Assembly: GCA_051650265.1 (NCBI GenBank)
Contig: JBOFIR010000172.1
Location: forward strand, 1 to 10,985
Direction of reading: 5' to 3'
Length of the DNA: 10,985 nucleotides
Source of the DNA: JBOFEH01 sp051650265
GTDB taxonomy: Bacteria > Bacillota > Clostridia > Lachnospirales > Cellulosilyticaceae
Each line of letters begins with the position of its first letter. Position 1 is the stretch's first letter. Of this stretch, positions 1 through 5,715 are shown in pieces. The notes beneath the pieces were generated by a model. The model did not search any database. It had not been told where the DNA came from and worked only from the letters and a program-made list of their open reading frames with translations. Both the position numbers and the translations under genes were made by a program.

Positions 1-2
1 AA

Positions 3-131
3 GAAGCGCGCCTATTCGATTCCATAGGAAAGTTGAAAAAGCTTTTTTTAGATACAGAACTTATTGACCTTAGTGACAATGATATGGCGCTTTTAAAGGC
101 CTATCTAGAATTATTACAACAAAGAAAATGA
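3..131 (+). CDS. C-terminal end of an unidentified protein (5' end outside window)
   Basis: An open frame enters from the left edge and ends at TGA 129-131, giving 42 visible residues that finish in AYLELLQQRK. The stretch is rich in Leu, Lys, Asp and Glu and looks helical. It lies 42 bp upstream of the integrase on the same strand, so it is probably part of the same mobile element. A phage-type regulator (Cro/CI class) would be usual at this position, but no DNA-binding motif is inside the visible part, so this is inference only. I do not recognise the family. Confidence 0.45.
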   Translation, partial: EARLFDSIGKLKKLFLDTELIDLSDNDMALLKAYLELLQQRK

Positions 132-149
132 TAGTTTAAGGGCTATCAT
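128..149 (+). other. Small hairpin between the upstream gene and the integrase
   Basis: A perfect 7-bp inverted repeat, ATGATAG (128-134) and CTATCAT (143-149), with an 8-nt loop. It overlaps the stop codon of the preceding frame and ends 25 bp before the integrase start. No T tract follows, so it is not a convincing intrinsic terminator. It could modulate read-through into, or mRNA stability of, the integrase message. Confidence 0.3.
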
Positions 150-173
150 ACGCATCTTGAGGGGGACATTATA

Positions 174-1373
174 ATGGCATCAATAAGTAAATATTATAGG
201 AAAGACAAAGATGGTACTAAAAAACAATATGGTTGGCGTGGTCAAATAGAACTGCCAACTGGCAAACGCAAAACTGTCTACGGGAAAACAAAAGCAAACG
301 TACAATCAAAGATTGATCTTATCAACAACGATTTATTAAACTATGGCACTACGCTTTCAACAAGCAAATATACTGTTAGCGAATGGACTCATACTCACCT
401 ATTTACTAATAAAATTCACAAGTTATCTGCTAGTACATTTGAACTTTACATTGGTGTCTATAAGAACTATATAGCTCCTTCAAGCCTTGGCGAAATGCAA
501 GTATCAGATGTTACTCATCTTCACATACAAGAGTTCCTTAATTCACATAATCATCTTTCACACACTTCCCTTAAAAAGTTCTACCTTGTTCTACTATCTG
601 CATTTAATTCAGCAATAAAAAATAATCTTATTCGTATTAATCCTGCTAAAGGTGTTATTATCCCTAATAAAGAAAAAGAACGCTCTGATATTGAAATTCT
701 AACTAAAGATCAACAACGTGACTATATTCTTGCAACTAAGGGTGAAAAACATGAACTCCTATTTTTAACTGCTCTTTTTACAGGGTTACGTCAAGGTGAA
801 CTTATAGCCCTCCGTTGGGAAAATGTTGATTTAGAACATGGAATTATTAGAGTATGTGAAAGTATAAAACGTTCTAGGGTATACACTTCTGATGGAAAAT
901 CCACTATGCAAGCTATCACTAAGCCTCCAAAATCTAAGGCTGGCAACCGAGAAGTTCCTATTCCTCAGTTTCTATTAGAAAAACTTATTGCCCACAAGCC
1001 TAGTGAAGATAGCGATCAACTTAATAAAAAATATGTATTCGAAACCTCCTCTGGAAACTCACTATACTCAAGAAACATATCAACCTACCATCTTCGGGTT
1101 TGTAAGCGAGCGAAAATTAATCCTATTTATGCCGATCATCAAGGTACTGATCTAATGGATTATAAGGGCATTAAATTTCATGCACTACGACATACTTATG
1201 CAACAAGATTATTAGAAGCTGGCGAGAATATAAAAACTGTTCAAGTCCTTCTCGGCCATGCAGATATTGAAACAACATTAAATGTTTATGCCCACGTTCT
1301 TGAAGATACAAAAAGAGCCAGTGCCGAAAAACAACAATCTATATTTGATAGTCTAATAAGTAACTCATTTTAA
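174..1373 (+). CDS. int: Tyrosine recombinase/site-specific integrase of an integrated element
   Basis: This 399-residue protein would integrate and excise the mobile element by strand exchange at short core sites. The layout is typical of ICE and prophage integrases: an arm-site-binding N-terminal domain (about 1-55, with the W-R-G-Q-I-E-L-P strand), a SAM-like core-binding domain (about 68-160) and a C-terminal catalytic domain. The catalytic set is visible: Arg206 in TGLRQGE, a Lys at 253 or 255 in PPKSKAGNRE, His336 and Arg339 in FHALRH, His362 in LLGH, and the nucleophile Tyr372 in NVYAHV. The start is supported by GAGGGGG eight bases upstream. The length is normal and the gene looks intact. 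It sits directly beside a tRNA-Gly 3'-half copy at 1540-1582, the expected position for an integrase next to its attachment site. The family call is secure; whether the element is a prophage or an ICE cannot be decided here. Confidence 0.95.
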   Translation: MASISKYYRKDKDGTKKQYGWRGQIELPTGKRKTVYGKTKANVQSKIDLINNDLLNYGTTLSTSKYTVSEWTHTHLFTNKIHKLSASTFELYIGVYKNYIAPSSLGEMQVSDVTHLHIQEFLNSHNHLSHTSLKKFYLVLLSAFNSAIKNNLIRINPAKGVIIPNKEKERSDIEILTKDQQRDYILATKGEKHELLFLTALFTGLRQGELIALRWENVDLEHGIIRVCESIKRSRVYTSDGKSTMQAITKPPKSKAGNREVPIPQFLLEKLIAHKPSEDSDQLNKKYVFETSSGNSLYSRNISTYHLRVCKRAKINPIYADHQGTDLMDYKGIKFHALRHTYATRLLEAGENIKTVQVLLGHADIETTLNVYAHVLEDTKRASAEKQQSIFDSLISNSF

Positions 1374-1392
1374 CTCATTTTTAACTCACTTT
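1361..1392 (+). repeat. Three short direct repeats, candidate integrase arm-type sites
   Basis: The unit TAACTCAYTT occurs at 1361-1370, 1371-1380 and 1382-1391, a spacing of 10 and 11 bp, about one helical turn. The first copy encodes the last codons of the integrase and the second begins at its stop codon. Phased short direct repeats between an integrase gene and its core site are what arm-binding domains of this family recognise. Binding itself is inferred. Confidence 0.5.
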
Positions 1393-1395
1393 TTT

Positions 1396-1424
1396 TTCAA
1401 AGACCTTCAAATTAGGTGTATAAT
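1396..1424 (+). promoter_or_regulatory. Possible promoter reading toward the attachment site
   Basis: TTCAAA (1396-1401) and a perfect TATAAT (1419-1424) are separated by 17 bp, a sigma-A-like arrangement with a weak -35. It points rightward, out of the element and across the tRNA-Gly stub. No gene starts shortly downstream on this strand. In a circularised element such a promoter would read across the joined ends into the left end. AT-rich DNA can give such matches by chance. Confidence 0.3.
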
Positions 1425-1539
1425 TTAAAAATAAACTTAAAAAAATAGTTACCATATTATGGCCAAATCCTGATTACATAAGGCTTACCCCTTTATTTAT
1501 CATGCCTTGCTCACTGTGATACTTTTGCCTTCCCACACA

Positions 1540-1582
1540 TTCCCAAGCTGGGGACGCGGGTTCGATTCCCGTCATCCGCTCT
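1540..1582 (+). other. Attachment site: 3' half of a tRNA-Gly(CCC) gene (probable attR)
   Basis: The segment begins in an anticodon loop (TTCCCAA, 1540-1546, anticodon CCC), followed by the 3' anticodon-stem strand GCTGG, a four-base variable loop, the T stem-loop GCGGG-TTCGATT-CCCGT (1557-1573), a 3' acceptor strand CATCCGC and a discriminator T (1580). The bases before 1540 do not match a tRNA: the 5' anticodon strand, D arm and 5' acceptor are absent, and the terminal CCA reads CTA. A tRNA 3' half next to an integrase is the usual footprint of integration into a tRNA gene. By orientation the element lies to the left and the chromosome to the right. Confidence 0.7.
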
Positions 1583-1590
1583 AATAATGC

Positions 1591-1650
1591 AAAAAGGCTA
1601 TACCTATTGAACTTGTTACATTTCTTGTTCATTAGATATAGCTTTTTCTT
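1591..1650 (+). terminator. Terminator-like hairpin downstream of the tRNA-Gly stub
   Basis: An imperfect long stem: AAAAAGGCTATACCTATTGAAC (given as positions 1591-1612) pairs with 1627-1647, with a few mismatches and a 14-nt loop, and the 3' arm runs into a T-rich stretch (GCTTTTTCTTGTTTT). It begins about ten bases after the tRNA 3' end, where the tRNA's own terminator would be. It therefore probably marks the original chromosomal flank. Confidence 0.55.
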
Positions 1651-1689
1651 GTTTTAAAAAATTATTTATTTGATTAAAAGGCTGCTTAC

Positions 1690-1716
1690 AACTCACTTTT
1701 AAGTCATTTTAACTTT
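1690..1716 (+). repeat. Second set of phased repeats resembling the arm-like sites
   Basis: AACTCACTTTT (1690-1700), AAGTCATTTT (1701-1710) and a decayed AACTTTTT (1711-1718) repeat every 10-11 bp in the same orientation as the repeats at 1361-1392, and the first unit matches them closely. They lie on the supposed chromosomal side of the core. The region 1374-1799 otherwise contains no gene that I can support. Confidence 0.35.
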
Positions 1717-1799
1717 TTCGCTCCTAAACAACACCTCTATTATAGTTAGTATTGGTAATTAAGTGAAAAAATGTACCACTAGCAAACTCATATCACTTT

Positions 1800-2168
1800 C
1801 TAGTATTGCACCACATTTATTATTGTTTCCATTCTCTCTCCTGTGGGACTTTCTATGTTCATTCCATATTTTGCCTCCACTGAATTCCCCCTGTACGTTG
1901 CAGACTCTCCTTTTTTCAAAACCTTAGAGTATACATAGTTTTCATTAATTCTAACTTTAATCCACACTCGGCACACCCCACTATTTGTGACAGTAATCTC
2001 AACACTTCCTCCCTTGCTTTGATCTATATCGAATGTTTTCATATAAGAAGTATTGATACATAAATCATCAGGTACAATTTTTATCATCTTTGAACTCTCA
2101 CTTGCAAATACAGAACTCTGCATTAACATCATTGCCGCCAGTGCATATCTTAACATGTTTTTTTTCAT
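1800..2168 (-). CDS. Small exported protein of unknown function
   Basis: A 122-residue protein with a clear signal peptide: MKKN, a hydrophobic stretch (about 6-20) and a likely cleavage after SSVFA near residue 22. The mature part is short and mostly beta-strand-like, with alternating hydrophobic residues, several Gly/Ser turns and two Cys (37 and 66) that could form a disulphide once exported. I recognise no family. The start is fixed by GAGGGGAG a few bases upstream. It is the last gene of a three-gene unit (87 aa, 43 aa, this), 22 bp after the 43-aa gene. No strong terminator follows; only a loose AAGTGA/TCACTT pair is seen around 1765-1800. An Ig-like or other beta-sandwich fold is plausible but not shown. 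A cell-surface or secreted role is inferred from the signal peptide alone. Confidence 0.75.
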   Translation of the reverse strand: MKKNMLRYALAAMMLMQSSVFASESSKMIKIVPDDLCINTSYMKTFDIDQSKGGSVEITVTNSGVCRVWIKVRINENYVYSKVLKKGESATYRGNSVEAKYGMNIESPTGERMETIINVVQY

Positions 2169-2190
2169 TGTGTACTCCCCTCAACTTGAT

Positions 2191-2322
2191 CTAATTGTTA
2201 TTGATGTATTTTCGCAAAGCCTTAATTAGTAAATAAACTACATATCCTACCACTCCCATTTTTACTAATTGATAAGTCCACGCAAATATAAGTACGCCTG
2301 TTATGGCATTTGCAAACTCCAT
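2191..2322 (-). CDS. 43-residue membrane protein, middle gene of a small operon
   Basis: A short ORF beginning MEFANAITGVLIF and ending in LRKYINNN. It starts 13 bp after the stop of the 87-aa gene, with AAAGGAG in good position before the ATG, and ends 22 bp before the exported 122-aa gene. About residues 5-20 and 24-36 are hydrophobic, so it is either one long membrane helix with a kink (Lys21) or a short hairpin, followed by a basic tail. The ribosome binding site and tight gene spacing make it a real gene more likely than chance. No family is recognised. Small membrane proteins of this type can be holin-like, toxin-like or subunits for a neighbour; nothing here selects among these. Confidence 0.65.
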   Translation of the reverse strand: MEFANAITGVLIFAWTYQLVKMGVVGYVVYLLIKALRKYINNN

Positions 2323-2335
2323 TAAACCACTCCTT

Positions 2336-2599
2336 TCATCCATTCAATCTCCCAACAATAAAACTAGCAAATTCATAATCGTTTTTATGCACATACACAT
2401 AATAGGTATAGGTATATTTGCTATCTTGCCCCCATGTGCCTCTACCGCTCCTGCTAGCCCCCATTATTTGAGAATTGTTACGATCCACAGCATTATATGT
2501 GTACGGAATATCGTTATCCGAAAGTTCCTGTCTCACCTCTGCACATTTTTCCATGGATTGTCCTACGTAAACCTCTTTTCTATTCCACACTGCAATCAT
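2336..2599 (-). CDS. Small soluble protein of unknown function (possibly DUF2007-like)
   Basis: An 87-residue protein with no signal peptide or membrane segment. The pattern is a beta strand (IAVWNRKEVYVG), a helix (MEKCAEVRQELSDNDI), a strand (PYTYNAVD), a Gly/Ser-rich loop (about 47-58), and a final strand-helix (YYVYVHKNDYEFASFIVGRL). That order of strand, helix, strand, strand, helix resembles small DUF2007-type putative signal-transducing domains. I offer this as a weak structural analogy, not a motif match. The start is supported by CAGGGGGAGACA before the ATG. It is the first gene of the three-gene operon and has a good extended -10 promoter upstream. The 43-aa gene follows after 13 bp. 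Confidence 0.7.
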   Translation of the reverse strand: MIAVWNRKEVYVGQSMEKCAEVRQELSDNDIPYTYNAVDRNNSQIMGASRSGRGTWGQDSKYTYTYYVYVHKNDYEFASFIVGRLNG

Positions 2600-2631
2600 T
2601 GTCTCCCCCTGCTACTACTTACTTTATACAT

Positions 2632-2640
2632 ATTATACCA
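2632..2640 (-). promoter_or_regulatory. Extended -10 promoter of the three-gene operon
   Basis: On the minus strand TGGTATAAT gives a perfect TATAAT (2637-2632) preceded by the TGN extension. The start codon of the 87-aa gene is about 33 bp downstream. The -35 region is weak (TTTAAA-like), as is common for extended -10 promoters. Confidence 0.6.
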
Positions 2641-2702
2641 TTATTTTCTAGAATTTTTAAACAGCTGTGTAATTTTATGCCAATCATAACCACCCCTGAA
2701 AG

Positions 2703-2742
2703 GGTACTTTACCAGCTGCACCTTAAGGTGCCATTTAGTACC
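2703..2742 (-). repeat. Second right-end inverted repeat with a 14-bp perfect palindrome
   Basis: GGTACT (2703-2708) pairs with AGTACC (2737-2742) around the perfect palindrome GCACCTTAAGGTGC (2718-2731). It abuts the right-end hairpin at 2743. It may be part of the IS right end or a rho-independent stop, although no T tract follows the stem. Confidence 0.5.
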
Positions 2743-2767
2743 GCCAACCGCTACATTAGTGGTTGGC
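2743..2767 (-). repeat. IS200 right-end hairpin
   Basis: GCCAACCGCT (2743-2752) and AGTGGTTGGC (2758-2767) form a 10-bp stem with one G-T wobble on the plus strand and a 5-nt loop. It begins at the last base of the tnpA stop codon. Its sense-strand motif GCCAACCACTA recurs in the left-end hairpin. Confidence 0.7.
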
Positions 2768-3237
2768 TACTTTTTGCTTTCTTTTTTCAAGTGAGCAAAT
2801 GGATCATTATATTCTTTTAAGCTTATTTGATCCGTCATCATATCTTCAGTCTCTTGTTCTCTGATATATTTTTCAATCGTTTTCTTATTGATTCCTACTG
2901 TACTTACATAATATCCTTTTGCCCAAAACTTCCTATTTCCGTATTTATATTTTAAATTTGCATGTCTCTCAAATATCATAAGTGAGCTCTTACCCTTTAA
3001 ATAACCCATGAAATCCGATACACTTAATTTGGGCGGAATTGATACTAACATATGAATATGGTCTATACACGCATGGGCTTCGATTATTTCAACGCTTTTG
3101 TATTCACAAAGACGTCTTAATATCTCGCCTATATCTCTTCTTAAATCACCATAGATTGCCTTCCTTCTATATTTAGGTATAAATATAATATGGTAATGGC
3201 ATTTCCATCGCGTGTGTGCTAAACTTTTTTCGTCCAT
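2767..3237 (-). CDS. tnpA: IS200/IS605 family transposase TnpA (Y1 HUH single-strand transposase)
   Basis: A 156-residue protein of normal IS200 TnpA length. These enzymes move one DNA strand by cutting hairpin-marked ends with a tyrosine nucleophile and a metal held by the HUH pair. The signatures are visible: the opening HYHIIFIPKYRR strand (about 14-24), the HUH motif His60-Ile-His62 in CIDHIHMLVSIP, the PPKLSVSDFMGYLKGKSS segment, the KFWAKGYYVSTVG block (103-115), and the catalytic Tyr124 in IEKYIREQE. The gene looks intact and is probably active. AAAGGAGG lies just before the start, and the left-end hairpin sits 21 bp further upstream, as is usual for leader structures in this family. 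The stop codon touches the right-end hairpin. Confidence 0.96.
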   Translation of the reverse strand: MDEKSLAHTRWKCHYHIIFIPKYRRKAIYGDLRRDIGEILRRLCEYKSVEIIEAHACIDHIHMLVSIPPKLSVSDFMGYLKGKSSLMIFERHANLKYKYGNRKFWAKGYYVSTVGINKKTIEKYIREQETEDMMTDQISLKEYNDPFAHLKKESKK

Positions 3238-3257
3238 TTTGGACCTCCTTTGATTTG

Positions 3258-3280
3258 TAGTGGTTGGCGAACCAATACTA
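3258..3280 (-). repeat. IS200 left-end hairpin with a bulged base
   Basis: On the plus strand TAGTG, a bulged G, then TTGG pair with CCAA and TACTA around a CGAA loop: nine pairs, one of them a G-T wobble. Imperfect hairpins with an extrahelical base are a known recognition feature of IS200/IS605 ends. The hairpin lies upstream of the tnpA ribosome binding site. Confidence 0.65.
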
Positions 3281-3337
3281 TTATTTCAAAGGAAAGTCTT
3301 TTTATTACATAATTAACGCCACTGCTTTTTCTTTGCT

Positions 3338-3354
3338 CACATGTATAACATGTG
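3338..3354 (+). repeat. Short perfect inverted repeat outside the IS left end
   Basis: CACATGT (3338-3344) and ACATGTG (3348-3354) are perfect complements around ATA, followed on the plus strand by GTTTTCC. It could be a weak terminator, an operator or chance. It lies between the IS and the terminator of the anti-sigma gene. Confidence 0.3.
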
Positions 3355-3370
3355 GTTTTCCAAACCTAAA

Positions 3371-3408
3371 TAATAAAAACACCTAACCCTATTTCTAAGA
3401 TTAGATGT
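3371..3408 (-). terminator. Intrinsic terminator of the sigma/anti-sigma operon
   Basis: Reading the minus strand, ACATCTAA (3408-3401) pairs with TTAGGTGT (3386-3379), with extra inner pairs, including wobbles, and a short loop, followed by TTTTTATTA. It lies 20 bp after the stop codon at 3428. A closely similar element occurs at 5552-5591. Confidence 0.75.
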
Positions 3409-3427
3409 CTACTCCTTTCAAGCATCT

Positions 3428-4876
3428 TTATTTAATAGGGATTTCAATGTTATTAATCGTGATAACGCCTACTTGATCTATATCAATTGGCTTATCAAAG
3501 TCATAGATACATCGTCTCAAGTTACCCGACTTAACATCTATCATTACATCCTTATCACTCACCAGAATCTTACTTCCATCTATAAAAATAATATTTATGT
3601 CTGGATACTTTAATGCACGTTCATCTTCCTTATAGGTTACCGCAAGAGATAATTTAGAGAATTCTATCTGCTCTACACCGATATTTCTTACATTAGTCAA
3701 AGGTACTTCTAGATCTGTCTCTATCATTTTGTATTCACTTTGGGTATCCATAGCAAAACTTACTTCCCATGTCCCTTCAGTTCGCTTAATCTCTTTATCA
3801 GTATTTATTAAACAACTTATTTGACTCAACTCATCTCTATTCGCTACTGGGTATACATAATAACCCACATCTCCATTTATCACCTGATACTTTGAATCTA
3901 TTTGATTTCCATCTGAATCCTCCAATACAATATCTTTAATTGGATTATTTATCCTGATGTGGAGTTCTTCATTTATAAATCCTATATTATCAAGCTTTAA
4001 CTTAGGCAAGTCAGGATACAGCATTATATTGAGATTACCTAGTGGGAGTAGATGTGATGGTATACTCTCCTTAAAAGCTATTTCTTGCTCGTCGCCCACC
4101 CCAATGAGTCTTTCATTATACCGTCTATCTTTATTGGGGATAGTAGCTCCATTTACAGCTACACCATCTTCTTTAATACACTTCACCAAATCGACTTGTG
4201 ATGCGCTTGTATTCTCTGAGTATTCTATTATATTTCTAGCTGTAAAAGTGACGTTTTTACCTTCTATTTCTTCTATAGATCCTGTTTTAAATTGAAGCCT
4301 TCTTACAGATGGATCATTTTCTATTGTTTTAATAACATCATATTGCAACCACGAAGTGACTCCCAGCAAATTAGATTCTTCTCCGTCTAAGTTAAGCAAT
4401 ACCTCCTCAAATCTGATATGATCTCCATCAAACGACTCTTCGTTCTCTTTTTTCAAATCAAAGAGTAGCTGCATCGTATTCTTATCCCCAATAGCGCCCT
4501 CTATACTCAAAGTAATTCCCTCTGCTGTATTGCTCCTACCTATTAATTTGCCACTAGACCCTATATGCGATGCATTTCCACCTAATATCACACTAAAAAG
4601 TCCTTCTATTGTTCCATTTCCTATAGCTGCGACAAGTGTTGTGCTGGAAATCATTAATGCCGCTGCAATAAGCAATATCCTTATTTGTTTTTTTATGCTG
4701 TGTTTTTTAGTTATAGAGGTCGTTCGTTTCTCCTCATCTTGAATCCTATTTATTTTCAACATCGTACTATTATTAATACGCTCATATTCATTTTCTGTAA
4801 GAGGCACTTCCTCTATATGCAAATAATCCTCTTCATGCAGCGCAATATCTTCTATTAAGTTATCTATTTCCCTCAT
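3428..4876 (-). CDS. DUF4179-type membrane anti-sigma factor
   Basis: A 482-residue protein built like clostridial anti-sigma partners: a cytoplasmic N-terminal segment (about 1-62) rich in acidic residues that would bind the sigma factor, one transmembrane helix (about 66-86, IRILLIAAALMISSTTLVAA), then a juxtamembrane DUF4179-type region (GTIEGLFSVILGG onward) and a long extracytoplasmic beta-rich domain to the C terminus. The start ATG overlaps the TGA of the upstream sigma gene (ATGA), which implies translational coupling. The role inferred from this arrangement is to hold the sigma factor at the membrane and release it on an envelope or extracellular signal; the signal is unknown. The first residues (MREIDNLIEDIALHEEDY) fit the sigma-binding end. 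No cleavage-site motif for regulated proteolysis is obvious. The operon ends in the terminator at 3371-3408. Confidence 0.85.
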   Translation of the reverse strand: MREIDNLIEDIALHEEDYLHIEEVPLTENEYERINNSTMLKINRIQDEEKRTTSITKKHSIKKQIRILLIAAALMISSTTLVAAIGNGTIEGLFSVILGGNASHIGSSGKLIGRSNTAEGITLSIEGAIGDKNTMQLLFDLKKENEESFDGDHIRFEEVLLNLDGEESNLLGVTSWLQYDVIKTIENDPSVRRLQFKTGSIEEIEGKNVTFTARNIIEYSENTSASQVDLVKCIKEDGVAVNGATIPNKDRRYNERLIGVGDEQEIAFKESIPSHLLPLGNLNIMLYPDLPKLKLDNIGFINEELHIRINNPIKDIVLEDSDGNQIDSKYQVINGDVGYYVYPVANRDELSQISCLINTDKEIKRTEGTWEVSFAMDTQSEYKMIETDLEVPLTNVRNIGVEQIEFSKLSLAVTYKEDERALKYPDINIIFIDGSKILVSDKDVMIDVKSGNLRRCIYDFDKPIDIDQVGVITINNIEIPIK

Positions 4877-5424
4877 AGGATAATCCCCCTATCTATTAAC
4901 TGTTGCTTCAATTTTTTCTTGACTAAATATAACCGATTTTCCACAAACTTTTCGTCCAACTGAAGTGCTATAGCTATTGTTTTAATTCGTTCGCTCCAAA
5001 AATATCTTCTTATAAAAATCTGTCTATCTGGCTCTTTTAATGATTTTATTGTTTCATGAATAATAGCTTTGTTCATTTTTTTAGCCATCTCATGAGTCAT
5101 ATCAATTTCTACTCCTAAATCCCATTCCTCCAATGTCTGCTCTTGAGTTTTTATGTGTACATACTTGAGTGCTCTTAAAGCTTCATTCCTTGCCATGGCG
5201 ACAAGGTAACTTTTAAGACACCCTTTTTCCTCATTAAAACCTTTACTATATTTCCATAACCTCACAAACACTTGAGACATACACTCATGTACATCTACTT
5301 CTTTTGTATTGCCAATTGTTTTAATGATAACCCCTTTTATAAGTGGCCCGTATTCTCTGATAGCCAGTCCCACACCTTCTTCGGGTTGATACTTTATTTT
5401 TTTCATTAATTCTCTATCTGTCAT
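4873..5424 (-). CDS. ECF-type RNA polymerase sigma-70 factor
   Basis: A 183-residue sigma factor of the short ECF class, which redirects RNA polymerase to a small regulon. A sigma-2-like region is visible at about 20-90 (VDVHECMSQVFVRLWKYS, then FNEEKGCLKSYLVAMARNEALRALK), and a sigma-4 helix-turn-helix at about 122-175 (IKSLKEPDRQIFIRRYF, then IAIALQLDEKFVENRLYLVKKKLKQQL). It is joined by a 4-bp ATGA overlap to a membrane anti-sigma gene, the standard pairing. GGGAGG lies 12 bases before the chosen ATG, rather far, while AGAGG is only 2 bases away; Met7 is an alternative start. The 5425-5551 upstream region is AT-rich and I see no promoter I would defend, although such operons are usually autoregulated. 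Confidence 0.9.
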   Translation of the reverse strand: MTDRELMKKIKYQPEEGVGLAIREYGPLIKGVIIKTIGNTKEVDVHECMSQVFVRLWKYSKGFNEEKGCLKSYLVAMARNEALRALKYVHIKTQEQTLEEWDLGVEIDMTHEMAKKMNKAIIHETIKSLKEPDRQIFIRRYFWSERIKTIAIALQLDEKFVENRLYLVKKKLKQQLIDRGIIL

Positions 5425-5551
5425 ATCCTCTATTTGCCTCCCTTACGTTCTCATCTATTAATACCCCTAGTAGCCTAATTCTCACTAATCCTTTCACTAA
5501 ATTTTATTATTTATTTTCAATTTATACAATCAGACACTTACTCTATCGACT

Positions 5552-5591
5552 AAAAATAAAAGCACCTAACCTTGTCCCTAGAATTAGATGC
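5552..5591 (-). terminator. Terminator-like hairpin, sequence-related to the one at 3371-3408
   Basis: On the minus strand GCATCTAA (5591-5584) pairs with TTAGGTGC (5569-5562), followed by TTTTATTTTTAG. It would stop transcription coming from hppA and the small ORF at 5610-5711, whose stop codon is 18 bp upstream. In the 28-base core it matches the terminator at 3380-3407 at 22 positions by my count. Confidence 0.65.
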
Positions 5592-5609
5592 CCTCATTAC
5601 TTTTATCTC

Positions 5610-5711
5610 TTACACTCCCATCAAATCCCTCATTTCCTGTGGCACTTCCACATTATTCTTAACCTTCTCATCTACAATTGGTAAAAACTTTTCTGCCCCT
5701 CCCCACACCAT
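5610..5711 (-). CDS. Possible 33-residue small protein downstream of hppA
   Basis: An ORF beginning MVWGGAEKFLPIVDEKV and ending in EMRDLMGV, with stop TAA at 5612-5610. It lies between two hairpins, 34 bp after the hppA stop and on the same strand, and ends just before the terminator at 5552-5591. GAAGGGG, eight bases before the ATG, could serve as a ribosome binding site but is buried in the stem of the 5716-5741 hairpin. The composition (Glu, Lys, Val, with Pro at strand ends) looks protein-like, and the same frame stays open upstream through the hairpin. It could be a real small gene, a remnant of a larger gene's C terminus, or chance. No family is recognised. Confidence 0.35.
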   Translation of the reverse strand: MVWGGAEKFLPIVDEKVKNNVEVPQEMRDLMGV

Positions 5712-5715
5712 AAGT

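Larger units (their letters stand above)
2703..3280 (-). mobile_element. IS200-type insertion sequence (tnpA only)
   Basis: A single-gene IS200/IS605-group element: an HUH transposase gene flanked by subterminal imperfect hairpins rather than inverted terminal repeats. Both end hairpins carry the same 11-base sense-strand motif GCCAACCACTA. No tnpB is present. Coordinates given are the outermost hairpins; the true cleavage sites, usually a few bases outside, cannot be fixed without an empty site. The element lies between two chromosomal operons and does not visibly interrupt a gene. Confidence 0.8.

Noticed and set aside
1540..1582. A complete tRNA gene
   Set aside because: The 5' acceptor strand, D arm and 5' anticodon strand are missing upstream; only the 3' half is present.
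1747..1756. A ten-base match (TAGTATTGGT) to the sense strand of the IS200 left end
   Set aside because: No hairpin or further match follows, so it is too short to be an IS remnant.
2303..2820. Plus-strand ORFs of 128 and 107 residues
   Set aside because: They lie opposite the three-gene operon and the IS right end, lack a good ribosome binding site and have no protein-like composition. The minus-strand genes with strong binding sites explain the region.
3957..4742. Plus-strand ORFs within the anti-sigma gene
   Set aside because: They are antisense shadows of a long well-supported gene and have no ribosome binding sites.
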